NCBI GenBank assembly: GCA_000695745.1
Contig: ASHK01001055.1
Location: 1-5,647 of the forward strand
From: Vibrio madracius
Lineage (GTDB): Bacteria > Pseudomonadota > Gammaproteobacteria > Enterobacterales > Vibrionaceae
Reading direction: 5' to 3'
Length of the DNA: 5,647 bases
In this document: positions 1 to 5,647 of the stretch, in pieces
Numbering within the stretch: the stretch's first letter is position 1
Layout: the number at the start of each line of letters is the position of its first letter
Notes under the pieces: generated by a model
Told to the model about the DNA's origin: nothing
The model's database searches: none
What the model saw: the letters and a program-made list of their open reading frames with translations, nothing else
Program-made: the position numbers and the translations under genes

Positions 1-87
1 TGTGACCCTATACCCTTAAAAATATTGTGACTAATTTCATATCATCACCAATTTTGACTATTTATTATCCAAGACGTGATGAGGGAC

Positions 88-120
88 AAAAAAAGCCTCG
101 TAGCGGCACTACGAGGCTTT
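88..120 (-). terminator. Rho-independent terminator of aroC
   Basis: Read on the minus strand, this is a perfect GC-rich stem: arms 95-103 and 109-117 are exact reverse complements, and A/T pairs at 92-94 and 118-120 extend the stem to 12 bp. The loop is 5 nt (104-108). Seven A residues at 88-94 become a U tract on the minus transcript directly after the stem. It lies 24 bases beyond the aroC stop. On the plus strand only three T residues follow the stem, so activity in that direction would be weak. Confidence 0.9.
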
Positions 121-143
121 CAATCTGATACGACTAATGCGAA

Positions 144-1230
144 TTAGATAACTGGGGTTTCTGTTGTCACGCCATGATTTTGGCCACGATGACGCAATAA
201 GTGATCAAGGAGAACAATCGCCAGCATCGCTTCCGCGATTGGCACAGCACGAATGCCTACGCAAGGGTCGTGGCGGCCTTTGGTAATGAGCTGAGTCGGC
301 TCTCCTGTTCGAGTAATCGTCTCACCTGGAACAGTTATGCTGGATGTCGGTTTTAGAGCAATATTCGCAACGATATCTTGCCCGGTAGAAATACCACCTA
401 AAATGCCACCAGCGTGGTTGCTTGAAAAGCCGTCAGGCGTTAAAGGATCACGATGTTCGCTGCCTTTTTGGTTTACTACATCAAAACCATCACCAATTTC
501 GACACCCTTTACAGCATTAATACTCATCAATGCATGAGCAATATCGGCATCAAGGCGATCGAAAATTGGCTCGCCAAGGCCAACGGGTACATTGGTCGCA
601 ACCACTTGCAGTTTGGCACCAATAGAATCGCCTTGTTTTTTCAGGTCTCGAATTAGCTGATCAAACGCGTCAACTTTGTCCACATCAGGGCAGAAGAAGG
701 CGTTATTTTCGATTTCATTCCAATCAACCTTGTCGATAGACACATCACCCATTTGTGACAAATAAGCACGAATTTCTACACCAAATTTCTTGTTTAAGGT
801 ATTTCTTTGCGATGGCACCAGCGGCCACACGCATTGCGGTTTCACGAGCTGACGAACGACCACCACCTCGATAATCACGTACCCCGTACTTTTGGTGGTA
901 AGTATAATCGGCATGACCAGGACGGAACTTATCTTTAATGTCTGAATAGTCTTTAGAGCGCTGATCGGTGTTTTCAATCAACAAACCAATGGATGTCCCT
1001 GTCGTTTGCCCCTCAAACACCCCAGAAAGAATTTTTACTTCGTCGGGTTCACGTCTCTGAGTGGTGTACTTTGAGGTACCTGGACGGCGACGATCTAAGT
1101 CTACTTGCAGATCGGCTTCGGTAATTTCTACCCCTGGAGGACAACCATCAACAATACAACCCAATGCAATACCGTGACTTTCTCCAAATGTTGTTACACG
1201 AAAATGTTGTCCGATGCTATTTCCTGCCAT
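144..1230 (-). CDS. aroC: chorismate synthase AroC (frameshifted as sequenced)
   Basis: Chorismate synthase converts 5-enolpyruvylshikimate-3-phosphate to chorismate plus phosphate, using reduced FMN. It is the last step of the shikimate pathway and cytosolic. The ATG at 1230 is preceded by a good GAGG ribosome site with a 5-nt spacer. The first 147 residues read normally, including the N-terminal signature with GESHG (His19), RPGHAD (His106) and the [10 protein letters not shown] block. The frame then breaks, and the rest continues in another frame from about 785 down to the TAA at 144, including [19 protein letters not shown] and the C-terminal [14 protein letters not shown] block. One extra T in the plus-strand run 786-788 explains this. 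Removing it gives YLKQ-EFGVEIR and exactly 361 residues, the length I recall for Vibrio AroC. No other damage is visible, so a sequencing error is more likely than a true null. Terminators on both sides suggest a single-gene transcript. Confidence 0.95.
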
Positions 1231-1240
1231 TACTTCCTCT
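1231..1240 (-). promoter_or_regulatory. aroC ribosome binding site
   Basis: On the minus strand GAGG (1239-1236) sits 5 nt before the ATG at 1230. This supports that codon as the start, and the protein begins with the family-typical MAGNSIGQ. Confidence 0.7.
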
Positions 1241-1248
1241 GTCTGTCA

Positions 1249-1273
1249 GAACAAGCTATATCCGAGCTTGTTC
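1249..1273 (-). repeat. inverted repeat / hairpin in aroC leader
   Basis: A perfect 9-bp inverted repeat (arms 1249-1257 and 1265-1273, GAACAAGCT and its reverse complement) has a 7-nt loop. It lies 8 nt upstream of the GAGG ribosome site of aroC. No U tract follows on the minus strand, so it does not look like a terminator. It could be an RNA hairpin in the leader or a protein-binding palindrome. Its role is unknown. Confidence 0.5.
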
Positions 1274-1299
1274 AATGCCTGTCTGTTCTTGGTGATTTC

Positions 1300-1328
1300 A
1301 TAGTGACGACAAAGGCAGACGTTGTAAA
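1300..1328 (-). promoter_or_regulatory. possible aroC promoter
   Basis: On the minus strand TTTACA (1328-1323, five of six matches to the -35 consensus) is followed after 17 nt by CACTAT (1305-1300, a weak three-of-six -10). It lies between the prmB terminator and aroC, where an independent aroC promoter is expected. The weak -10 keeps confidence low. Confidence 0.35.
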
Positions 1329-1337
1329 CCCCCAAAC

Positions 1338-1369
1338 AAAAAAACGCCGCAATTCTCATTACGGCGTTT
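1338..1369 (-). terminator. Rho-independent terminator of prmB
   Basis: On the minus strand, arms 1362-1369 and 1342-1349 (AAACGCCG and its complement) form an 8-bp stem. AAT/ATT at 1351-1353 and 1358-1360 pair inside it across one mismatch. Seven A residues at 1338-1344 give a U tract at the exit of the stem. It begins 20 bases beyond the prmB stop, so prmB transcription probably ends here rather than reading into aroC. Confidence 0.85.
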
Positions 1370-1388
1370 GGGTTCGTTTCGAAGCGGA

Positions 1389-2321
1389 CTAATCTTTGTA
1401 GATTGCAAATTCCTCGGCGTGAGCAACAAGCTGCTCTCGCGTCAGCATGAATACACCATGACCACCGTTCTCGAACTCAATCCAAGTAAATGGAATATGA
1501 GGGTACTGTTCCATCATGTGCACCATGGAATTACCCACCTCACAGATAAGAATACCGTCATCCGTTAGGTAGTCTGGCGCATTAGAAAGAATGCGACGCA
1601 CGAGTTTCAATCCATCAGTTCCAGCAGCAAGGCCAAGCTCTGGCTCATGTGTGAACTCTTCTGGTAAAGAATTCATGTCTTCTTCATCCACATAAGGTGG
1701 GTTGGAAACAATCAGGTTGTATTTCTCTTTTGGAAGATCGCGGAACAAGTCAGAACGAATCGGGAACACTTGCTGTTCAAGGCCATGGTCTTGAACGTTT
1801 TGTTCAGCAACTTCCAATGCATCGGTTGAGATATCAATGGCATCGACTTCTGCATCTGGGAAAGCATGAGCACACGCAATCGCAATGCAACCACTACCCG
1901 TACACAGATCCATAATACGTACTGGCTCTTCTGTTAACCAAGGTTGAAACTGTGCTTCAATCAATTCGCCAATTGGAGAACGTGGTACCAATACACGCTC
2001 ATCAACAAAGAACTCTAAACCACAGAACCACGCTTTATTTGTCAAGTAAGCAGTTGGCGTACGTTCGTTGATACGTCTAATCACACGTTCGACGACACGA
2101 AGACGCTCACTGCTGGTTAAGCGTGAGTTCAAAACATGTGGTGGCACATCGATAGGTAAGTACAGCGTTGGCAGAATCAGCTGAACCGCTTCATCCCAAG
2201 CATTGTCGGTGCCGTGGCCATAAAAAAGACCCGCTGCGTTGAAGCGACTAACCGTCCAACGAATCACGTCTTGTAATGTGTGAAGCTCAGAAACGGCTTC
2301 TTCCACAAAAATCTTATCCAA
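1389..2321 (-). CDS. prmB: ribosomal protein uL3 N5-glutamine methyltransferase PrmB
   Basis: PrmB uses S-adenosylmethionine to methylate a glutamine side chain of ribosomal protein uL3, and acts during 50S assembly in the cytosol. Counting from the chosen start, a helical N-terminal substrate-recognition part is followed by a Rossmann methyltransferase fold. This carries the SAM-binding DLCTGSG (about residues 138-144) and the catalytic NPPY (207-210) that marks glutamine methyltransferases. The PRSPIGELI and [14 protein letters not shown] blocks and the C-terminal FAIYKD match the E. coli protein as I recall it. I chose TTG at 2321, giving 310 residues. It follows a strong GGAGG with a 5-nt spacer and aligns with the MDKIF start of E. 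coli PrmB. The in-frame TTG at 2333 would place that ribosome site inside the coding region. No frameshift is seen. It is divergent from smrB, from which it is separated by 62 bases. Confidence 0.96.
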   Translation of the reverse strand: MDKIFVEEAVSELHTLQDVIRWTVSRFNAAGLFYGHGTDNAWDEAVQLILPTLYLPIDVPPHVLNSRLTSSERLRVVERVIRRINERTPTAYLTNKAWFCGLEFFVDERVLVPRSPIGELIEAQFQPWLTEEPVRIMDLCTGSGCIAIACAHAFPDAEVDAIDISTDALEVAEQNVQDHGLEQQVFPIRSDLFRDLPKEKYNLIVSNPPYVDEEDMNSLPEEFTHEPELGLAAGTDGLKLVRRILSNAPDYLTDDGILICEVGNSMVHMMEQYPHIPFTWIEFENGGHGVFMLTREQLVAHAEEFAIYKD

Positions 2322-2383
2322 AATTGCCTCCAAAAAGCGCTACAATACTGCTAATAACCTATTTTAATGAGTTGTTCCCATTA
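2322..2383. promoter_or_regulatory. divergent prmB/smrB intergenic region
   Basis: These 62 bases must hold the 5' signals of both genes. On the plus strand TACAAT (2341-2346) matches five of six -10 positions, 37 nt before the smrB ATG, but I find no matching -35. On the minus strand TAAAAT at 2366-2361 is a possible -10 for prmB, also without a clear -35. smrB has no obvious Shine-Dalgarno close to its ATG. Individual promoter assignments are weak. Confidence 0.3.
2327..2331 (-). promoter_or_regulatory. prmB ribosome binding site supporting a TTG start
   Basis: GGAGG on the minus strand (2331-2327) lies 5 nt upstream of TTG 2321. No ATG or GTG in the right place precedes the conserved DKIF sequence, so this site decides between TTG 2321 and TTG 2333 in favour of 2321. 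Confidence 0.75.
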
Positions 2384-2912
2384 ATGAGCCAGAAAGACGA
2401 CAATACCGATGATGATTTCGGTCTATTCCGGGACGCAGTACAAGGCGTAAAAAAGTTGCGACAGGATACCATAGTCCAGCAGCCAAACCGAAATAAGAAA
2501 CAAAAAGAAGCAAAAAGATCCAATAGAGAAGCCAAAGACGCCGAGTTTTACTTCTCAGATGAATTTGTTCCGCACTTAAGCGACGAAGGACCTACACGCT
2601 ATGCGCGTGATGATGTGTCGACGTATGAAGTAAAAAGGCTACGCAGAGGCGTCTATGTTCCGATGTGTCCTAGACATGCACGGCATGACGCAACAAGAAG
2701 CAAAACGTGAGTTGGGCGCCATGATTGCCCATTGTGTGAAAGAAAACATTCATTGTGCTTGCGTCATGCATGGTATTGGCAAGCACATTTTGAAACAGAA
2801 AGCGCCGCTATGGTTAGCGCAGCATCCCGACGTGATGGCGTTTCACCAAGCACCACTCGAGTTTGGTGGTGATGGTGCTCTGTTGGTACTGCTTTCTATA
2901 CCAGAGAAGTAA
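2384..2912 (+). CDS. smrB: ribosome-rescue endonuclease SmrB (frameshifted as sequenced)
   Basis: SmrB is an Smr-domain endonuclease that, in E. coli, cuts mRNA between collided ribosomes and so starts ribosome rescue. From the ATG at 2384 the protein begins [19 protein letters not shown]. It has a basic, probably flexible linker (about residues 36-50) and the family block [11 protein letters not shown], then reads to LRRGVYVP (residue 93). The frame breaks there and resumes as [15 protein letters not shown] through to the TAA at 2910-2912. Two missing bases explain this, a G beside 2662 and a T beside 2668. Restoring them gives P-D-V-F-L-D-M-H-G and 176 residues, a normal family length. The Smr domain then has DMHG (98-101) and [10 protein letters not shown] (129-138), its two conserved motifs. 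It is divergent from prmB and convergent with sixA. The ribosome site is weak. As written, the product would lose the whole nuclease domain. Confidence 0.92.
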
Positions 2913-2924
2913 TATCGATTTTAA

Positions 2925-3389
2925 CTAAGGGTGAATGTGCCAAAGCACTTCGCCCTGTCTTTTCTCCACATCATACTCAATACACACTAAGCCTGATGTC
3001 GGAAACATAGGCGCACTGATATCACCCACAAACTCGGCGGTTAAGTACCCAACCAACGGCAAATGCGATACCAGCAAAATTGACTCTAGATTTTCTAGCT
3101 GAGCAATCGCTGACACATATTCAACCACGTCTTCTGCTTGCCCATAAGGCGTAATGTCGTCAGAAGTCACCACGTCGTTACTGCTAAACTCGCTACTAAT
3201 TGCAGCCCAAGTTTGTTGCGCTCTTAGGTATGGGCTGACCAGTACTTTGTCAAACTCCGAGTAACCTTGCTGCCTACAAGCTCTCGCAACGATGACCGAA
3301 CATTCTTTACCGTGAGATGTCAGAGTTCGCTCTTCGTCACTAGGCGCGTAATGAACAGCCTCGCCATGCCGCATTATAAAAACTTTCAT
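2925..3389 (-). CDS. sixA: phosphohistidine phosphatase SixA
   Basis: SixA is a small cytosolic histidine-phosphatase-superfamily enzyme that removes phosphate from phosphohistidine. In E. coli the reported targets are the ArcB phosphotransfer domain and the nitrogen phosphotransferase protein NPr. The 154-residue protein starts MKVFIMRHGEA, so the catalytic RHG motif is at residues 7-9 with nucleophile His8. SPYLRAQQT contributes Arg56 and SHLPLVGYL contributes His109, the other expected phosphate-pocket residues. The length is close to the 161 residues of E. coli SixA, with a shorter C-terminus. The ATG at 3389 has AGGT 6 nt upstream and leaves no room for an upstream extension of the fold. 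The frame is intact. It converges on smrB and is divergent from the peptidase gene. Confidence 0.95.
   Translation of the reverse strand: MKVFIMRHGEAVHYAPSDEERTLTSHGKECSVIVARACRQQGYSEFDKVLVSPYLRAQQTWAAISSEFSSNDVVTSDDITPYGQAEDVVEYVSAIAQLENLESILLVSHLPLVGYLTAEFVGDISAPMFPTSGLVCIEYDVEKRQGEVLWHIHP
2928..2956 (+). terminator. candidate smrB terminator inside the 3' end of sixA
   Basis: On the plus strand a hairpin (left arm 2928-2940, loop CAAA 2941-2944, right arm 2945-2956) has one bulged T at 2936 and one G-T pair. TGTCTTTTC follows it. It lies 15 bases after the smrB stop and overlaps the last codons of convergent sixA. The U tract is short and interrupted, so this is moderate evidence. On the minus strand the bases after the stem are less U-rich. 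Confidence 0.5.
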
Positions 3390-3463
3390 ATATTTACCTG
3401 ATTCTACTGATGGTTAACTTCATCGTTCCATCGATACAGAGCTATACTTATTTAAAAAAATTA

Positions 3464-3472
3464 ATTATATCA
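3464..3472 (-). promoter_or_regulatory. extended -10 promoter for sixA
   Basis: On the minus strand TGATATAAT (3472-3464) is a perfect extended -10 (TGnTATAAT). It lies 74 bases before the sixA ATG in AT-rich sequence. No convincing -35 is found 16-18 nt upstream, which extended -10 promoters can tolerate. Confidence 0.5.
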
Positions 3473-3584
3473 ATTCACTTGCTAAAGGCTTCGACTTTCT
3501 TAACAATTTAATAAGTAGTCTAAAAATATTTGTAACTTTGTTTTTGCGTGTCTCTTATTTATCGTCATAATTATTTTACGTAAG

Positions 3585-3610
3585 TATTGGTAAACCTGTT
3601 AGTACCAATA
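3585..3610. repeat. palindrome upstream of peptidase gene, possible regulator site
   Basis: TATTGGTA (3585-3592) and TACCAATA (3603-3610) are exact reverse complements separated by 10 nt, 72 bases before the peptidase GTG. The overlapping stretch 3585-3604 also resembles the quorum-sensing LuxR/HapR/SmcR operator of vibrios: 14 of 20 positions match the consensus as I recall it, and all six differences are transitions. Binding is inference only. Confidence 0.35.
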
Positions 3611-3670
3611 GTGAGACATTGCTTTTGTTGACAAGTGCTTGGTTGAGCTGTCCAAGCTTCCGCTTAATCT

Positions 3671-3684
3671 GGAGAAGATAAGTG
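3671..3684 (+). promoter_or_regulatory. peptidase ribosome binding site and GTG start
   Basis: GGAG (3671-3674) lies 7 nt before GTG 3682. No upstream ATG in frame fits, and the protein from this GTG begins just before the M16 N-terminal strand sequence, as in related proteins without signal peptides. Confidence 0.7.
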
Positions 3685-5647
3685 CATCTAAGTCCTAATG
3701 ATAGTCGCTCCTATCGCTACCTTACTCTCAACAATGAGCTAAGAGTGCTGCTTATTCAAGATATGCAGGCTCAAAAGTCGGCCGCCGCTCTGGCCGTTAA
3801 TGTCGGTCATTTTGACGATCCTGATGATCGTGAAGGGCTCGCTCACTATCTGGAGCATATGCTCTTTCTCGGCACAGAGAAATACCCCAAAGTTGGTGAA
3901 TTTCAATCCTTTATTAGCCAACATGGTGGGTCCAATAACGCGTGGACTGGAACAGAACACTCCTGCTTTTTCTTCGATGTTTATCCCAACGCGTTCGAGA
4001 AAGCTCTAGACCGTTTTAGCCAATTTTTCACCGCCCCGCTATTTAACGAGGAAGCGCTCGATAAAGAACGTCAAGCCGTTGACTCCGAATACAAGCTGAA
4101 ACTTTATGAAGATGGCCGACGTCTTTATCAGGTTCAAAAAGAAACGATCAATCAAGCACACCCTTTTTCAAAGTTCTCCGTTGGCAATATTGATACGCTC
4201 AGCGACCGAAATGGACACAGCATTAGACAAGAAATTGTTCGCTTTCATAAAGAACAATACTCTTCGGATATCATGACGCTCGCGTTAATCGGACCTCACG
4301 AACTCGATGAGTTAGAGGAGTGGCTCATGCTAAATTTAGTGACATCATCGATAACCATCTGCAGGCAAAACTGTTGATATACCTTTTATTACCAAAGAGC
4401 ACACGCAAGTCCTGATCCAAGTTGAGCCAGTGAAAGAGATTCGTAAACTCATTCTTTCGTTTCCTTTGCCTGCGACCCATCAGCATTATCACCAAAAAAC
4501 CCATGTCTTACTTTGCCAACTTGCTTGGCTATGAAGGTCACGGCAGTTTAATGCTTTATCTCAAAAATAAGGGGTGGATTACCTCGTTATCTGCGGGAGG
4601 CGGCGCATCAGGCAGCAATTTCCGAGAGTTTAGCGTCAGTGTTTCATTGACACCGGTTGGGCTGGATCAGGTGGATGACATCATTCAAGCGGTATTCCAG
4701 TTTATCACTCTGATAAAATCTGAAGGCATGGACGCTTGGCGTTATGATGAAAAACGTGCCGTTACTGAATCCGCATTCCAGTTTCAGGAGCCAGCTAGGC
4801 CTTTAGATCTCGTCAGTCACCTTGTAATGAACATGCAAAACTATCTTCCCGAGGATATCGTTTACGGTGACTACAAGATGTCAGGCTATGATGAAGCCTT
4901 ACTCAACCAGTACGCCTCTTATCTCACCACAGAAAACTTGAAAGCTACGTTAGTCGCCAAAGATCGTCACTACGACAAACAAGCAAAATGGTATTTTACG
5001 CCCTACTCTGTAGCACGTTTTACCAATGAACAGTTAGCGTATTTTAATCAGTGCCCCAAGCTGTCAGAGCTGCCGTTTGGTTTGCCCGAAAAAAACCCAT
5101 TCATCAACTACGACCTGAAAAACTATCCAGTGGAGTCGCATGGCGAGCATCCAGAGCTAATTGAAGACCTCGAAGGATTTAGACTTTGGCACCTACAAGA
5201 CGATAAGTTCAACGTGCCAAAAGGTGTCGTGTTCATCGCTATCGATAGTCCTCACTCGGTGAATTCACCTAAGAATATTGTCAAGACCCGCTTATGTGTT
5301 GAGATGTTCCTTGACTCATTGTCTGAAGAAACCTACCCAGCGAGAAGTGGCTGGCCTTGGGTATGACATGTATGCTCATCAGGGCGGCGTTACGCTGTCC
5401 ATATCAGGGTTTAGTAAGAAGCAACCCCAGCTACTGGAAATGATTCTTAAGCGATTTGCCTCGCGAGAGTTTAATCCTGCTCGTTTCGATAGCATTAAAG
5501 CGCAACTATTAAGAAGCTGGCGCAATACAGCCAAAGATCGCCCTATTTCTCAGTTATTCAATGCAATGACAGGAATATTGCAACCAAACAACCCACCTTA
5601 TCCGGTGCTTATTGAAGCACTCGAATCTATCGAGGTGGATGAGCTGC
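3682..5647 (+). CDS. M16 insulinase/pitrilysin-family zinc metallopeptidase (partial, frameshifted as sequenced)
   Basis: This is a large M16A peptidase related to pitrilysin and insulin-degrading enzyme, which enclose and cleave peptides in a two-part chamber. The inverted zinc motif HXXEH is HYLEH (residues 55-59). Glu136 fits the third zinc ligand 77 residues on, and Glu129 matches a second conserved acid. After repair, 655 residues lie in the window: the catalytic domain (about 10-230), a second domain with GYEGHGSLMLYLKNKGW (from about 283), and the start of a third with YPAEVAGLGYD and GFSKKQPQLL. Family members have about 920-960, so the C-terminal third lies past the right edge. Four indels break the frame: a lost G in the run 4321-4323, a lost A at 4367-4370, an extra A at 4494-4499, and one extra base at 5341-5343. 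Unlike E. coli pitrilysin there is no signal peptide, so it is probably cytosolic. I am sure of the family but not of the gene name. Confidence 0.93.

Larger units (their letters stand above)
3390..3681. promoter_or_regulatory. AT-rich divergent sixA / peptidase control region
   Basis: These 292 bases separate two divergent genes and contain no open frame that I can support. They hold the sixA extended -10 on the minus strand and an 8-bp perfect inverted repeat with a 10-nt gap (3585-3592 and 3603-3610). Closer to the peptidase gene is a 6-bp inverted repeat GCTTGG/CCAAGC (3637-3642, 3652-3657). For the peptidase, CATAAT (3567-3572) is a possible -10 with a poor -35, and TTGACA (3628-3633) is a perfect -35 without a usable -10. 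Its promoter is therefore unresolved. Confidence 0.5.

Noticed and set aside
8..40. Short minus-strand frame starting ATG at 40 (MKLVTIFLRV then stop)
   Set aside because: Only ten codons before a stop. With this indel rate it could be the start of a gene running off the left edge, but nothing identifies it.
780..800. Programmed ribosomal frameshift in aroC
   Set aside because: No recognised slippery site plus stimulatory structure, and AroC is not known to use one. A single run-length error explains it better.
144..977. A separate gene for the C-terminal part of AroC
   Set aside because: Its first part is out-of-frame noise. The meaningful part begins near 785 and is simply the continuation of aroC after the frameshift.
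1239..1254. LexA-like box (CTGT-N8-ACAA)
   Set aside because: One mismatch in the core half-sites, poor flanks, inside the aroC leader. Consistent with chance and overlapping the hairpin.
1323..1340. TyrR box at TGTAAA
   Set aside because: The second half-site TTTACA is absent at the required spacing; only one half is present.
1697..1915. Plus-strand open frame opposite prmB
   Set aside because: A shadow of the conserved prmB coding strand, with no ribosome site or recognisable protein sequence.
3461..3475. FNR-like box (TTGAT-N4) on the minus strand in the sixA promoter
   Set aside because: Only one half-site matches; the second half departs clearly from ATCAA.
3637..3657. 6-bp inverted repeat GCTTGG/CCAAGC as terminator or riboswitch
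   Set aside because: Short stem, no U tract, no recognisable aptamer features; expected by chance in a 292-base region.

Overview
The window looks like a stretch of ordinary chromosome from a Vibrio or close Vibrionaceae relative. I base this on protein sequences recalled from the family (AroC, PrmB, SmrB and SixA all read as Vibrio-like) and on the moderate base composition. I see no mobile element, RNA gene, CRISPR array or phage gene, and no undescribed system that I could defend.

Layout, left to right. Positions 1-87 hold no supportable gene. A minus-strand terminator (88-120) closes aroC (chorismate synthase, minus strand, 144-1230). A 107-base gap carries a possible aroC promoter and a leader hairpin. 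It is followed by a second minus-strand terminator (1338-1369) that closes prmB (ribosomal protein uL3 glutamine methyltransferase, minus, 1389-2321). Divergent from prmB is smrB (ribosome-rescue endonuclease, plus, 2384-2912). It converges with only 12 bases of gap on sixA (phosphohistidine phosphatase, minus, 2925-3389). A 292-base AT-rich divergent region (3390-3681) follows. Last is an M16 insulinase/pitrilysin-type zinc metallopeptidase on the plus strand, which starts at GTG 3682 and runs off the right edge.

Functionally this is a housekeeping neighbourhood. AroC makes the last common precursor of aromatic compounds. PrmB and SmrB, back to back, both act on the ribosome. SixA removes phosphate from histidine in phosphorelay proteins. 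The peptidase degrades peptides.

The most striking feature is seven apparent single-base insertions or deletions. One is in aroC, two in smrB and four in the peptidase gene, while prmB and sixA are intact. Six of the seven lie in short homopolymer runs, and reversing them restores family-like proteins of normal length with all catalytic motifs. This points to sequencing or assembly error more than to gene decay, but the sequence alone cannot settle it. As written, aroC, smrB and the peptidase gene are frameshifted.
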